The position numbers and the translations under genes were made by a program. Shown piece after piece: positions 41,512 to 51,365 of a stretch of 64,000 bases of DNA. This DNA comes from Streptomyces sp. PsTaAH-137 (GTDB lineage Bacteria; Actinomycetota; Actinomycetes; Streptomycetales; Streptomycetaceae). The notes below the pieces were generated by a model. That model searched no databases, was not told the origin of the DNA, and worked only from the letters and a program-made list of their open reading frames with translations. Location of the stretch: assembly GCF_003259365.1 (NCBI RefSeq), contig NZ_QLLY01000001.1, positions 248,001 through 312,000 on the forward strand, given 5' to 3'. Every line of letters begins with the position of its first letter. Position 1 is the stretch's first letter.

Positions 41512-42750
41512 CTACGAGCCGACGCTCACCGTGAACCGGCGCGGATTGCCGTCGTTCGCCGCGCCCGACACATCAGGCTCGCCGTCAGGTCGCACGTCGT
41601 CGTACGGGAACGCGTAGCCGATCGGCGAGTTTGCGTGCACGATCCGCGACCAGTGGTTCGTCGTCGCGTCCTGGTAGTAGTCCGACGACCCCGCGCCGTT
41701 CGGCTGCGTGGGGTGCGTGAGCATGATGCTGCGGTTGAATCCGGCGGCGAGCCGGGCCAGCAGGCCCTTCTTGTCGTCGGAGTCGCCGGGGTTGTTGGCG
41801 AACGGACCGTAGTTGCAGGTGAAGATGTCCTTCGCGGACGGCTTGGAGAAGGTGTGCCCGCCGTTGAAGGTGAGCGTGTCGCCGCTGACCCGGCCGGTGA
41901 ACACACCGCGCCCGCCCTGCAGATCGATGCTCAGGTCGGTGGCGGCGTACTTGGCCCACACCTGGTCGGCGTAGGCGTCGAAGTAGTCGCGGAACGGCAT
42001 CTGGTCGGGCTGCCCGAAGAACGGCGCCATCAGGTTCTGCGGGGAGATCGCGCGCAGCACCTTCCCGTCGCCGCCCTTGATGATCAGCTTGTCCCAGGGC
42101 TGCCCGTCCTTCGCGGCCTGCGCCGCGAGATCCGCGGCGATCTTGTCGACGGCGCCGTCCGGCAGCGGGGCCACGGTGTGGGTGGCGTCGCCCTCCAGCG
42201 TCAGCCCGATGGGCAGCGCGGTGACCAGGTCGACGTAGCTGATGTTCGCGTACAACTGGTCCGAGTTGAAGGTGAATTCGCAGAACGACCAGGTCTTGTC
42301 GTAGTTCGGGTCGGCCTCGGTGGCGAAGGCCGGCTCGACCAGCGACGGCCCCGGGTTGAGGAAGAAGTCGAGCGTGTCGTCCCGGACGAAGTAGACGCGG
42401 GCGCCGTACATCTGAGGCAGCGTCACCACCTTCGGCGCGGAACCCGCCGCGCCCAGCGGGATGGCGCAGTCGACGGGCAGCGGGGTCTGCGGGGCGCTCG
42501 GTGACGCGGGGTGATAGACGCTGCCGTCGGCCTTGAGCAGCACCCAGTTGCCCGTCGACTGCTCGTGCCCGGTGACATAGGCGTTGACGGTACCGCTCAA
42601 CGACTTGTTCTCCAGGGCCAGTTCACAGGTCGCGGGGGCGGCGCCCGCGGTCCAGGCCGGCACGGTCAGTGATGCGGCCGCCGTTCCGACGGTCGCTGCG
42701 GCGCCGGCGAGGAACAGTCTGCGCGATATCACGATCGGTACTCCCGACAT
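41512..42750 (-). CDS. Secreted GH64 beta-1,3-glucanase
   Basis: 412 aa from the ATG at 42748-42750; an in-frame TTG at 42801 is less likely. The signal is MSGVPIVISRRLFLAGAAAT, a Tat-like SRRLFLAG. The mature part matches the thaumatin-like GH64 fold: YVTGHEQSTGNWVLLKADG, QMYGARVYFV, TWSFCEFTFNSDQLYANISY, VDLVTALPIGLTLEG. GH64 enzymes release laminaripentaose from beta-1,3-glucan of fungal or plant walls. A CebR-like operator 63 bp upstream predicts sugar-dependent control. Confidence 0.9.
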   Translation of the reverse strand: MSGVPIVISRRLFLAGAAATVGTAAASLTVPAWTAGAAPATCELALENKSLSGTVNAYVTGHEQSTGNWVLLKADGSVYHPASPSAPQTPLPVDCAIPLGAAGSAPKVVTLPQMYGARVYFVRDDTLDFFLNPGPSLVEPAFATEADPNYDKTWSFCEFTFNSDQLYANISYVDLVTALPIGLTLEGDATHTVAPLPDGAVDKIAADLAAQAAKDGQPWDKLIIKGGDGKVLRAISPQNLMAPFFGQPDQMPFRDYFDAYADQVWAKYAATDLSIDLQGGRGVFTGRVSGDTLTFNGGHTFSKPSAKDIFTCNYGPFANNPGDSDDKKGLLARLAAGFNRSIMLTHPTQPNGAGSSDYYQDATTNHWSRIVHANSPIGYAFPYDDVRPDGEPDVSGAANDGNPRRFTVSVGS

Positions 42751-42812
42751 GTGGGGGGTGTGGGGGAGCCCCACTGTGGCGAGAGCGATCAGACGCGTCA
42801 AGACTTATGGCA

Positions 42813-42824
42813 GGGAGCGCTCCC
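42813..42824. promoter_or_regulatory. CebR-like operator upstream of the GH64 gene
   Basis: GGGAGCGCTCCC is a perfect 12-bp palindrome identical to the centre of the TGGGAGCGCTCCCA box known for CebR and related LacI repressors (cellobiose control). It lies 63 bp before the GH64 start and 163 bp before the VOC gene. No LacI gene is in the window. Confidence 0.78.
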
Positions 42825-42986
42825 AGTAAATGATCTCGTTCATTTATTGAAGGTGGACGGTATACAAACGATTGGTCCGTACCTTGCCTGGTCAGGCCCG
42901 GTGGGACGGCGATTGTCAGTGGGCGGTGGAAGACTCGGCAGTCCGGAGCAGAAAACGGAAAATCCCTCGACGAGGAGGGCACGACC

Positions 42987-43778
42987 ATGATCACTACAAA
43001 CTTCGTGGACGGCGGTCCGGTCTGGCTGGATCTCGGCACCCCGGACCTGGACGGAGCGGTGTCGTTCTACGGCGGACTCTTCGGCTGGCAGTTCGCGTCG
43101 GCGGGCCCCGAGTACGGCGGGTACGGCACCTTCCGGCTCGGCGACAAGGCGGTGGCGGGCGGGATGACCGTCACCCCCGAGCAGGGTGGCCCGGCCTGGA
43201 GCGTCTATTTCCGGACCGGTGACGCCGACGCCACGGTCAAGGCGGCCGAGCAGGCCGGCGGCACCGTCCTCTTCCAGCCGATGGACGTCGGCGATCTGGG
43301 CCGCATGGCGATGCTCGCCGACCCCGGCGGCGCGGCCTTCGGCATCTGGCAGCCCGGCGTCCACAAGGGCCTGGAGCACGTGACGGAGGACGGCGGGCTG
43401 AACTGGGTGGAGCTGTACGTCCCCGACCCGGCCGCCGCCAAGGCGTTCTACGGCACGGTCTTCGGCTGGGGCACGTTCGACGTGGAGTTCCCGGGCGGCT
43501 CGTACACGACGGTCAACCCGGCGGGTACGGACGAGAACGCCATGTTCGGCGGTATCGTCCCGCTGGACTCCGACCCCGCGGAGGCCGGGGCCGGCGGGCA
43601 CTGGACGCCGTACATCCACGTCCCGGACGTGGACGCGACGGCCGCCACCACGCAGCGGCTGGGCGGCACCGTCCGCTCCGCTCCGGTCGACGTGCCCGGG
43701 GTGGGCCGGATCGCCAAGCTGGCCGATCCGTACGGCGCCGGATTCGCCGTGCTGAGGGGTGACCCGAATCAGACATGA
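42987..43778 (+). CDS. Two-domain VOC (glyoxalase/bleomycin resistance) family protein
   Basis: 263 aa, two VOC modules of about 120 residues. The first begins PVWLDLGTPDLDGAVSFYGG; the second begins NWVELYVPDPAAAKAFYGTV. Both have the FYG-LFGW or FYG-VFGW helix and end with MAMLADPGGAAFGIWQ- or IAKLADPYGAGFAVLRG-like strands. Such tandem proteins are common in Streptomyces (SgaA-like), with unclear function: a metal-dependent enzyme or a binding protein. The ATG follows GAGGAGGGCACGACC. Confidence 0.85.
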   Translation: MITTNFVDGGPVWLDLGTPDLDGAVSFYGGLFGWQFASAGPEYGGYGTFRLGDKAVAGGMTVTPEQGGPAWSVYFRTGDADATVKAAEQAGGTVLFQPMDVGDLGRMAMLADPGGAAFGIWQPGVHKGLEHVTEDGGLNWVELYVPDPAAAKAFYGTVFGWGTFDVEFPGGSYTTVNPAGTDENAMFGGIVPLDSDPAEAGAGGHWTPYIHVPDVDATAATTQRLGGTVRSAPVDVPGVGRIAKLADPYGAGFAVLRGDPNQT

Positions 43779-43848
43779 GGGCGGGCGGGCCGCCCGGCGT
43801 TGATCGCGCGTTGATCGAACGTTTTTCGCCGGGCGGCAGGCTCTCCCC

Positions 43849-44091
43849 ATGCACGCGACCACGACCCTCCAGCCTGCCGATCCCACCTGGCAGGACCAGG
43901 CCCTGTGCGCCCAGACCGGTGGCGACTTCTTCTTCCCCGAGCCGGGCAGCTCCGTCAGAGAGGCCAAGCAGATCTGCAGACTCTGCGAGATCCGCCCGGC
44001 CTGTCTGGAGTACGCGCTGGCCAACGACGAGCGCTTCGGCGTCTGGGGCGGCCTCTCCGAGAAGGAGCGGCACCAGCTCCGGCGCGGCTGA
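43849..44091 (+). CDS. WhiB-family iron-sulfur regulator
   Basis: 80 aa. Four Cys at positions 20, 43, 46 and 52 (LCAQT, ICRLCEIRPACL) match the Wbl 4Fe-4S cluster, followed by the GVWGG turn and basic tail HQLRRG. The sequence YALANDERFGVWGGLSEKER is close to WhiB proper, so this is probably a WhiB paralogue acting with a sigma factor in transcription control. TTGATCG is repeated just upstream (43800-43817). The gene stands alone, followed by a hairpin. Confidence 0.93.
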   Translation: MHATTTLQPADPTWQDQALCAQTGGDFFFPEPGSSVREAKQICRLCEIRPACLEYALANDERFGVWGGLSEKERHQLRRG

Positions 44092-44102
44092 CGCACGGGC
44101 CT

Positions 44103-44129
44103 GCACCGGTACGGATTACGGACCGGTGC
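44103..44129 (+). terminator. Hairpin after the WhiB-like gene
   Basis: GCACCGGT (44103-44110) pairs with ACCGGTGC (44122-44129) around an 11-nt loop, 12 bp after the stop codon. It also lies 62 bp beyond the convergent YceI stop. Confidence 0.6.
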
Positions 44130-44190
44130 GGCCGGATTCGTTCGGTCACCCGCCGCGCACCGGCGTCACGGGTGAGCCGGGCCGGCTTGC

Positions 44191-44856
44191 CTAGCTCTCC
44201 GGTGCGGCCCGGATCGCCGAGATGTCGAACTGCAGCCGGACCTTCTCGCTGACCATCGTGCCGCCCGCCTCCAGCCGCTTGTTGTAGACCAGGCCCCACT
44301 CCGTGCGGTCGATGGTCGTGGTGCCGTCGAAGCCGGAGCGCTCGAAGCCGAACGGGTCCAGCACCGATCCCAGATAGTCGAGTTGCAGGTCCACGGGGCG
44401 GGTCACACCGCGGATCGTCAGATCCCCGGTCATGCGGAACGTCTCACCGCCCTCGTGGACCGTGGACGTGCTGCGGAACACCATCTCCGGGTGGCGCGCC
44501 GCGTCGAAGAAGTCCCGCCCCACGATGTGCGCGTCGCGCTGTTCCACACCGGTGTCGACACTGCCGACCCTGATCACCAGCTCGGCACGCGACCGGGACG
44601 GCGCCGCCCCGTCGAAGTACAGCCTGGAGTCGTAGTCGGCGAAGGCGCCCCGCACGGTGGTGACCATCGCGTGCCGCACGGAGAAGCCGATCCTGCTGTG
44701 CGGGCGGTCGATGGTCCACTGCCCGGACAGTGCCCGGAGCGCCGGATCGAGCGCGACATCGCCGGCGTTCTCGCCCGGGAGCGGCGTACGAGGGCTGACG
44801 ACGGCCGGGGCCGTGTCGACGGTCGCGCCCTGGTGGCGACGGTTGAAGATACCCAT
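44191..44856 (-). CDS. YceI-family protein
   Basis: 221 aa from the ATG at 44854-44856, which has an AAGGAGG sequence upstream; a GTG at 44898 is less likely. YceI lipocalin-like motifs are WTIDRPHSRIGFSVRHAMV, VRGAFADYDSRLYFDG, RDAHIVGRDFFDAARHPEMV and DLTIRGVTRPVDLQL. An N-terminal leader of about 50 polar residues lacks a signal peptide, so it is probably cytoplasmic. YceI proteins bind polyisoprenoids or other lipids; this one may act in isoprenoid quinone handling. The sequence between it and 45141 (285 bp) holds no gene that I can support. Confidence 0.85.
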   Translation of the reverse strand: MGIFNRRHQGATVDTAPAVVSPRTPLPGENAGDVALDPALRALSGQWTIDRPHSRIGFSVRHAMVTTVRGAFADYDSRLYFDGAAPSRSRAELVIRVGSVDTGVEQRDAHIVGRDFFDAARHPEMVFRSTSTVHEGGETFRMTGDLTIRGVTRPVDLQLDYLGSVLDPFGFERSGFDGTTTIDRTEWGLVYNKRLEAGGTMVSEKVRLQFDISAIRAAPES

Positions 44857-45141
44857 GCGGGCGAAGCCTCCTTCGATGTGATCACTCCGTGTTATCACGC
44901 CATCGGCCGCGCGTGGACGGCGAGTTGGGCGGTCTCGTCCGAGTTCTACGTGGTCGGGCCGTTATAGCTGCACAGGATCGCCATCAATGTGAACGCACGG
45001 CCGGATATGCCGATGTCACTCATCGTGATCCTCTTCGGTGTCGCGCCGGGCCCGTGCCCGAGGCGGGGGAGGGCCGGAACGGGCACGCGCAGCGCTGCGG
45101 CCGTTCGCCCGCGAACTGGCCCGCATCCTGGCCGGCGACGA

Positions 45142-45654
45142 CTACGGACGGATGACGATGGTGCTCAGAGTTCCGTTGCCCCACACCGTGGTCTGCAGCA
45201 TCATCCGGCCGTCCAGGGAGGCCATCATGAACTCCGGGACGAAACGATCGGTGAAGAACGTCGCGAAGCCGCTCCGCAGCAGGTCCACCTCACTTCCCAC
45301 CAGATCCCACTCATCGAGCAGTCGGACCCGGAACCACACCTGGCAGGGCTCGACGTCCGGATCTTCCCCGAGGTGCTCACGGCCCAGTGCCAGGAGAAAC
45401 TCGCTCCTGTCGTCGAGGAGCCCGTACTCCTCGGCCATGCGGTGCCAGCCGCCATTGGCCTTGTCCGCGAAGTCCGGAGCATCCAGGTCGGCGACCTCGT
45501 CCGAGCGGGAGTCGAAGCGCCCGTGCTCGGGCCGGGCGCTCGCGGGCGACACCTGCTTCGGCAGCGAAGGCAGCCGAACGGCCCGCTGGACCCGTTCGAC
45601 GAGTCGAAGTCCGGCAGGCGCGAGCAGCGAACCGATTTCCGGGTCGGTCAACAT
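45142..45654 (-). CDS. Protein of unknown function
   Basis: 170 aa from the ATG at 45652-45654 (MLTDPEIGSLLAPAGLRLVE), chosen because codon bias and composition become normal from there. The frame is open much further upstream (to 45954), but that part overlaps the divergent membrane-protein gene. The chain is acidic and soluble: ADKANGGWHRMAEEYGLLDD, CQVWFRVRLLDEWDLVGSEV, and a hydrophobic C-terminus MMLQTTVWGNGTLSTIVIRP. No family was recognised. No partner gene is obvious. Confidence 0.5.
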   Translation of the reverse strand: MLTDPEIGSLLAPAGLRLVERVQRAVRLPSLPKQVSPASARPEHGRFDSRSDEVADLDAPDFADKANGGWHRMAEEYGLLDDRSEFLLALGREHLGEDPDVEPCQVWFRVRLLDEWDLVGSEVDLLRSGFATFFTDRFVPEFMMASLDGRMMLQTTVWGNGTLSTIVIRP

Positions 45655-45876
45655 CACGACAGCACCATATCCACGGGCCAGCTCTCCTACGTGCCGACAG
45701 GATTCTGACCGCCTCTCCCGTGCCGAACCAAGGCTCTGGGCGGCCGTCAAAGCAGCAGCAACCGCCGGGATGTCACAAGCCGAGAGGCTGTCTCGTCTCG
45801 GTACGCGAGCTCGTGACAACGGAGTGGGTGGGCCCCGCAGGCGGTCCACCTCTCCCTCTACAGACAGGTCAGTGGC

Positions 45877-46215
45877 ATGGAGATCCTCAGATACATATTT
45901 CTCGTCTTCCACCTGTTCGGCTTCGCGGCACTCCTGGGCGGGATCTTCTACCAACTGCGCGGCAAGGACACCGTGACCGGCAGCTACATGGTCACCAGCG
46001 CGGTCGTCCAGTTGGTCACCGGCATCGGACTCGTCTGGACCCGTACGTCCCTGGATCTGCCGGTGCCCGAGGCGAAGATGGGGGTGAAGCTGGCCCTGGA
46101 CGTTCTGGTGGCGGTCGTCGCCCTGGTGGGCATGCGGAACAAGAAGTCGTGGGCGTTCTTCGCCGTGGCGACGTTCACCGCTGCCGCGGCGGTCGTGGCC
46201 GTCGTGTGGAAGTAG
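45877..46215 (+). CDS. Small integral membrane protein
   Basis: 112 aa with about four membrane helices: MEILRYIFLVFHLFGFAALL, MVTSAVVQLVTGIGLVW, LALDVLVAVVALVGM and FFAVATFTAAAAVVAVV. Short polar loops carry REG-type positive charges (LRGKDTV, RNKKSW). The helix-1 pattern with a conserved His resembles small DUF2269/CopD-like membrane proteins, but the assignment is tentative. It is convergent with the next gene with a 3-bp gap. Confidence 0.68.
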   Translation: MEILRYIFLVFHLFGFAALLGGIFYQLRGKDTVTGSYMVTSAVVQLVTGIGLVWTRTSLDLPVPEAKMGVKLALDVLVAVVALVGMRNKKSWAFFAVATFTAAAAVVAVVWK

Positions 46216-46218
46216 GCC

Positions 46219-46683
46219 TCAGCGGTCGGGCACCGTCCAGGTCTCCAGCAGATAGCTCTCCACGACAGGGGCTTCGGGGGCGCGGCTGTCCAGGCGACGC
46301 CCCAGGGCCCGCCCCTGGGCACGCACACGCAGACGGTAGCGGCCGGGGCCGGCGGCGGCGAGGTTGGGCAGCTCGTCGATGGAGCCGTCCTCCCAGGAAT
46401 GCACGTTCAGCCGGCCCGTGGTGGAGAGGAAGCCGGCCTCCGCGCACGCCTCGGTGCCCGCAGGCGCGGGGGCGACGGTGTGCGGGCGGACGGTGACGTG
46501 GACGTAGCCGGTGTGCAGCCCGGTGAGGACGCAGCCACCGTCCGTGCCCAGGGCGAGAATCCCGTCGGAGGCGCTGTCGGGGCCGGGCAGACGGTCGGTG
46601 CCCAGGTCGGGGTCGGCGAGGTAGAAATGCGCGCAGTGGACCCAGACCGGGACCGGTCGGCCGTCGGCGGCGTCATGGTTCAT
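46219..46683 (-). CDS. Protein of unknown function
   Basis: 154 aa. Beta-rich and soluble: MNHDAADGRPVPVWVHCAHF, TGYVHVTVRPHTVAPAP, GRYRLRVRAQGRALG and VVESYLLETWTVPDR. The C-terminal pattern (beta hairpin, GPGRYRLRVRARG, E-x-Y-L-x-x-xWP) resembles small immunity-like or DUF proteins of Streptomyces, but I do not recognise the family. No signal peptide. It is downstream of the desaturase gene by 117 bp on the same strand, in which a GCAGGCCG/CGGCCTGC hairpin is seen. Confidence 0.6.
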   Translation of the reverse strand: MNHDAADGRPVPVWVHCAHFYLADPDLGTDRLPGPDSASDGILALGTDGGCVLTGLHTGYVHVTVRPHTVAPAPAGTEACAEAGFLSTTGRLNVHSWEDGSIDELPNLAAAGPGRYRLRVRAQGRALGRRLDSRAPEAPVVESYLLETWTVPDR

Positions 46684-46800
46684 GTGTGCTTCAACGCCTT
46701 GGGGCGCGCCCGGATGCGATGTTCGTCGCGGCTGAGCGCGCCCACGCGGCGGAGCGGCAGGCCGACACAGCCTCGCGTCCCGACCGGCCTGCCGGTTGGA

Positions 46801-47778
46801 CTAGCGCGTGGCAGCCCTCGCCGCCATGCGGGCCTTGCGGGCCGCCAGCTTCTCGTCGAACTTGGAGGCCTCGGTGTCGAGGCCGTTCATGAACAGGCCG
46901 AGCTCCTCCTGCGCCTTGAGGCCCTCGGGGCCCAGGCCGCCGATCTCCATGACCTTCAGGAAGCGCAGCACGGGCTGGATCACGTCGTCGTGGTGGATCC
47001 GCAGGTTGTAGACCTCGCCGATCGCCATCTGCGCTGCGGCCCGCTCGAAGCCGGGGATGCCGTGGCCGGGCATCCGGAAGTCGACGACCACGTCGCGCAC
47101 GGCCTGCATCGTCAGGTCGGGTGCCAGCTCGAACGCCGACTTGAGGAGGTTTCGGTAGAACACCATGTGCAGGTTCTCGTCGGTCGCGATGCGCGCCAGC
47201 ATGCGGTCGCAGACCGGGTCGCCGGACTGGTGGCCGGTGTTGCGGTGCGAGATGCGGGTCGCCAGCTCCTGGAACGCGACGTACGCGATCGAGTGCAGCA
47301 TCGAGTGGTTGTTGTCCGACTCGTAGCCCTCGCTCATGTGCGACATGCGGAAGGCTTCCAGCTGGTCCGGGTCGACGGCGCGCGACGCGAGCAGGTAGTC
47401 GCGCATCACGATGCCGTGCCGGCCCTCCTCGGCGGTCCAGCGGTGCACCCAGGTGCCCCACGCGCCGTTGCGCCCGAAGAGGGTCGCGATCTCGTGGTGG
47501 TAGCTGGGGAGGTTGTCCTCGGTCAGCAGATTGACGATCAGCGCCGTGCGGCCGACCTCGGTGACCTTCGACTGGCTCTTCTCCCAGGCCTCGCCGTCCT
47601 CGAAGAGGCCGGGGAAGTTGCGGGCGTCGGACCAGGGCACGTACTCGTGCGGCATCCAGTCCTTGGCGACCTTCAGGTGGCGGTTCAGCTCCTTCTCGAC
47701 CACTTCCTCCAGCGCGTACAGAAGGCGGGCGTCGGTCCATGTGGTCGACGACCCGAGGCGGGGAGAGATGACGGTCAC
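46801..47778 (-). CDS. desA: Acyl-ACP desaturase (DesA-type)
   Basis: 325 aa, the size of soluble ferritin-like acyl-ACP desaturases. The diiron ligands are in the helices DNLPSYHHEIATLF, WTAEEGRHGIVMRDYL (EEGRH) and ATDENLHMVFYRN (DENLH). The enzyme inserts a cis double bond into saturated acyl-ACP using O2 and a reductase. It is likely regulated by the TetR-type palindrome directly upstream (47817-47851), suggesting response to fatty-acid status. The ATG follows CCAGGAGCCCCC. Confidence 0.94.
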   Translation of the reverse strand: MTVISPRLGSSTTWTDARLLYALEEVVEKELNRHLKVAKDWMPHEYVPWSDARNFPGLFEDGEAWEKSQSKVTEVGRTALIVNLLTEDNLPSYHHEIATLFGRNGAWGTWVHRWTAEEGRHGIVMRDYLLASRAVDPDQLEAFRMSHMSEGYESDNNHSMLHSIAYVAFQELATRISHRNTGHQSGDPVCDRMLARIATDENLHMVFYRNLLKSAFELAPDLTMQAVRDVVVDFRMPGHGIPGFERAAAQMAIGEVYNLRIHHDDVIQPVLRFLKVMEIGGLGPEGLKAQEELGLFMNGLDTEASKFDEKLAARKARMAARAATR

Positions 47779-47816
47779 GGGGGCTCCTGGGGGACGGAGG
47801 TACAGCGAGCGGTTCT

Positions 47817-47851
47817 ACCTACGGTGTCGTAGGTTACGTTGCCGTAGGTTA
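47817..47851. promoter_or_regulatory. Palindromic operator upstream of desA
   Basis: ACCTACG-GTGT-CGTAGGT (47817-47834) is a perfect 7-bp inverted repeat. CGTAGGTTA is repeated directly at 47828-47836 and 47843-47851, so three half-sites are spaced on one face of the helix. It lies 39-73 bp upstream of the desaturase start. The layout is that of a TetR-type fatty-acid regulator; the regulator gene is not in the window. Confidence 0.7.
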
Positions 47852-47873
47852 AGCGCTCCATAAGGAGCTGTGG

Positions 47874-48650
47874 TTACGCGTAGAGGCCCCGAAGCCGCAC
47901 TGAGAGGCACGTCACACAGCCTTCGAGTTTCTCGAACTCCGAAATGTCCACCAGTACGGGCTCATGCCCGAGGTCCGCGAACAGCTCCGCCGACTTGGGC
48001 GCGCTCGCCGCCATGAGCAGGCGGTTTCCGCCCAGCAGGACGACATGGGAGCCCGCCTCCTCGGGCACCGGGAGGAAGCGCGGGAAGAGCGAGGCGTGGT
48101 CGACCAGCGGCTCGTGACCGATCACCGTGCCGTCGGGCAGCGCCGTGACCGCCGACTTCAGATGCAGCACTGTGCTGACGGGGACCGCCACCACGCGGGC
48201 CCCGAGCGGCTCGAAGACCTCCCGCAACTGCTGCACCCCGGCCGCGTTCGTCCGGCCGCCGCGCCCCACGTAGAGGGTGTCGCCCACCTTCAGTACATCG
48301 CCGCCGTCGAGCGTGCCGGGTTCCCACACCCAGTTGACGGAGCAGCCGAGACGCGCCACGGTCTGCTCGACCCCCGACGTCTCCGCGCGCCGCGATCCGG
48401 CGCCGGATCGCGCGATCAGCGCGACGTTGCGGAAGACGACGACGGTGTCCTCCACGAACACCGCGTCCGGGCAGTCGTCGGCCGGTTCGACCAGCACCGT
48501 CTCCCAGCCGTGCGCCTCCAGCGCCGAGACGTACTCCTGCCACTGCTCACGGGCCCTCCCCGGGTCGACGGGGGTGCGCGCGACGTGGGTGACGAGCCCC
48601 TCCGCCAGCCGCGGGCCTGGCCGGCGGACGAGGGCCTTCTTGCTGGGCAC
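47874..48650 (-). CDS. Dimethylarginine dimethylaminohydrolase-like amidinotransferase-fold enzyme
   Basis: 258 aa from a GTG with GTGGAGA eight bases upstream. The DDAH/arginine-deiminase beta-propeller motifs are present: CPDAVFVEDTVVV, GTLDGGDVLKVGDTLYVGRG, STVLHLKSAVTAL with the catalytic His, and EGCVTCLSVRLRG with the nucleophile Cys248. It would hydrolyse methylated arginines to citrulline and methylamines; a broader guanidino substrate range is possible. It stands alone between the desaturase and the ABC-F gene. Confidence 0.88.
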   Translation of the reverse strand: MPSKKALVRRPGPRLAEGLVTHVARTPVDPGRAREQWQEYVSALEAHGWETVLVEPADDCPDAVFVEDTVVVFRNVALIARSGAGSRRAETSGVEQTVARLGCSVNWVWEPGTLDGGDVLKVGDTLYVGRGGRTNAAGVQQLREVFEPLGARVVAVPVSTVLHLKSAVTALPDGTVIGHEPLVDHASLFPRFLPVPEEAGSHVVLLGGNRLLMAASAPKSAELFADLGHEPVLVDISEFEKLEGCVTCLSVRLRGLYA

Positions 48651-48771
48651 GGGTGTTCTCCACGGGTCACGGCGGATGTGATGCCGCGGCTGAGGGTGAC
48701 GGCGGCGGGCACATCATGCACAGCCGGGCAGGCGCGGCGGAATCCCCCGTTACGCGGCTGTCACCTCCTTC

Positions 48772-50406
<1,635 letters not shown>

Positions 50407-50634
50407 GGAGGCCTCGCGGTTGCTCGGTGCGAACGGTGACGGGACACGACACGTTCGAGACACCGCGGAACACAGGCAACGAAAAAGGGCCTGTGCCGAG
50501 GGGAGGACGGCTCATACGCCGAGGTCTCACACAACGCCGTACACGCAGCGCACCAAGGGCTGCTGCGGAACACGCGCGGTGTCTCACGACCTCAGAAGAG
50601 CAACGTCCTTCTCCGTTTCGACGGCAACAGAACC
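50407..50634 (-). promoter_or_regulatory. Long structured leader of the ABC-F gene
   Basis: About 228 nt separate the predicted transcription start from the ABC-F ATG. The outer arms GAGACACCGCG and CGCGGTGTCTC (50457-50467 and 50575-50585 on this strand) are perfectly complementary, and an inner CACAGGC/GCCTGTG stem (50471-50477 and 50490-50496) encloses a U-rich loop. A short reading frame can start at GTG (50587) after TGAGG. Together these suggest ribosome-dependent attenuation, as known for several antibiotic-inducible ABC-F genes, but no classic terminator hairpin is evident. Confidence 0.45.
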
Positions 50635-50641
50635 GACACCC

Positions 50642-50670
50642 AACGTAAGGAGCTGTCGGAGGGCTGTCAA
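50642..50670 (-). promoter_or_regulatory. Consensus-like promoter of the ABC-F gene
   Basis: On the minus strand TTGACA (50665-50670) is separated by exactly 17 bp from TACGTT (50642-50647), an excellent match to the primary sigma-factor consensus. Transcription should start near 50634. The opposite strand carries the GPP34 gene start 18 bp away. Confidence 0.75.
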
Positions 50671-50687
50671 AGAATTATCGTGGGGAG

Positions 50688-51350
50688 GTGCCCCAAGGCT
50701 CTCCCGCACTGCCCGCCCGCCTGCTCCTCCTGGCGTACGACACCGGCAAGGACCGGGTGTCCGGCGCCCCCGACCTGGCCCTCGCCGTCCGCGCCGGAGC
50801 CCTCGCCGAACTCGCCGCGCGCGGCCTCGTCCACGAGAGCGACGGCGTCGTCGTCCCGGTGCCCGACGCCCGCACCGACGACCCCGTCCTCGACCAACTC
50901 CTCGAACTGATCGAGGAGTCGAGGCCACGCTCCTGGCGCCGCACGATCACCCACCGTGCGCGCGTCACCCGCGACGCGGTGCGCCGCCAACTCGTGGCGG
51001 ACGGATACCTGGCGGCCGAGCGGCGCCGCGTGCTCGGCCTGTTCCCCGGGACCCGGTACACACTGCGGCGCGCCGGATACGTGGAGGTGCTGCGCATGGA
51101 GGCCAGGACCGCCCTGACCGGCCCCACCGCGCCCGACGCCGTCCACCCCGAGCAGGCGGCCCTGCTGGTGCTCGCCGCCGCGGGCCATTTCCGGGGGCTG
51201 CTCTCCGCCCGCGAACGCCGTCGCTACGCCGACCGGCTCACCGCCCTCGCCGCACACGCGGGCCCCGCCGTACCGGAGATCCGCCGGGCCCTGGAAGCGG
51301 CGGTGAAGTCCGCCGAGGCGGCGAGAGCCGCCGACGGAGGCGGCGGCTGA
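50688..51350 (+). CDS. GPP34 (GOLPH3-like) phosphoprotein family member
   Basis: 220 aa from a GTG at 50688. The GPP34 pattern is clear: LPARLLLLAYDTGKDRV, LALAVRAGALAELAARGLV, DDPVLDQLLELIEES, RRTITHRARVTRDAVRRQLV and GTRYTLRRAGYVEVLRMEAR. In eukaryotes this fold binds PI4P; in Streptomyces many paralogues occur, with unknown roles near the membrane. It is divergent from the ABC-F gene; AATTAT at 50672-50677 may be its -10, making the message nearly leaderless. Confidence 0.87.
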   Translation: MPQGSPALPARLLLLAYDTGKDRVSGAPDLALAVRAGALAELAARGLVHESDGVVVPVPDARTDDPVLDQLLELIEESRPRSWRRTITHRARVTRDAVRRQLVADGYLAAERRRVLGLFPGTRYTLRRAGYVEVLRMEARTALTGPTAPDAVHPEQAALLVLAAAGHFRGLLSARERRRYADRLTALAAHAGPAVPEIRRALEAAVKSAEAARAADGGGG

Positions 51351-51365
51351 GGCGCGGCCGGAACG

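Noticed and set aside
44857..45141. Possible gene between YceI and the 45142 gene
   Set aside because: Only short frames with shadow-like composition and no ribosome site are present in these 285 bp.
50470..50500. Classic intrinsic terminator in the ABC-F leader
   Set aside because: The U-run lies in the loop of the CACAGGC/GCCTGTG hairpin, not after a GC stem, so a standard terminator cannot be claimed.
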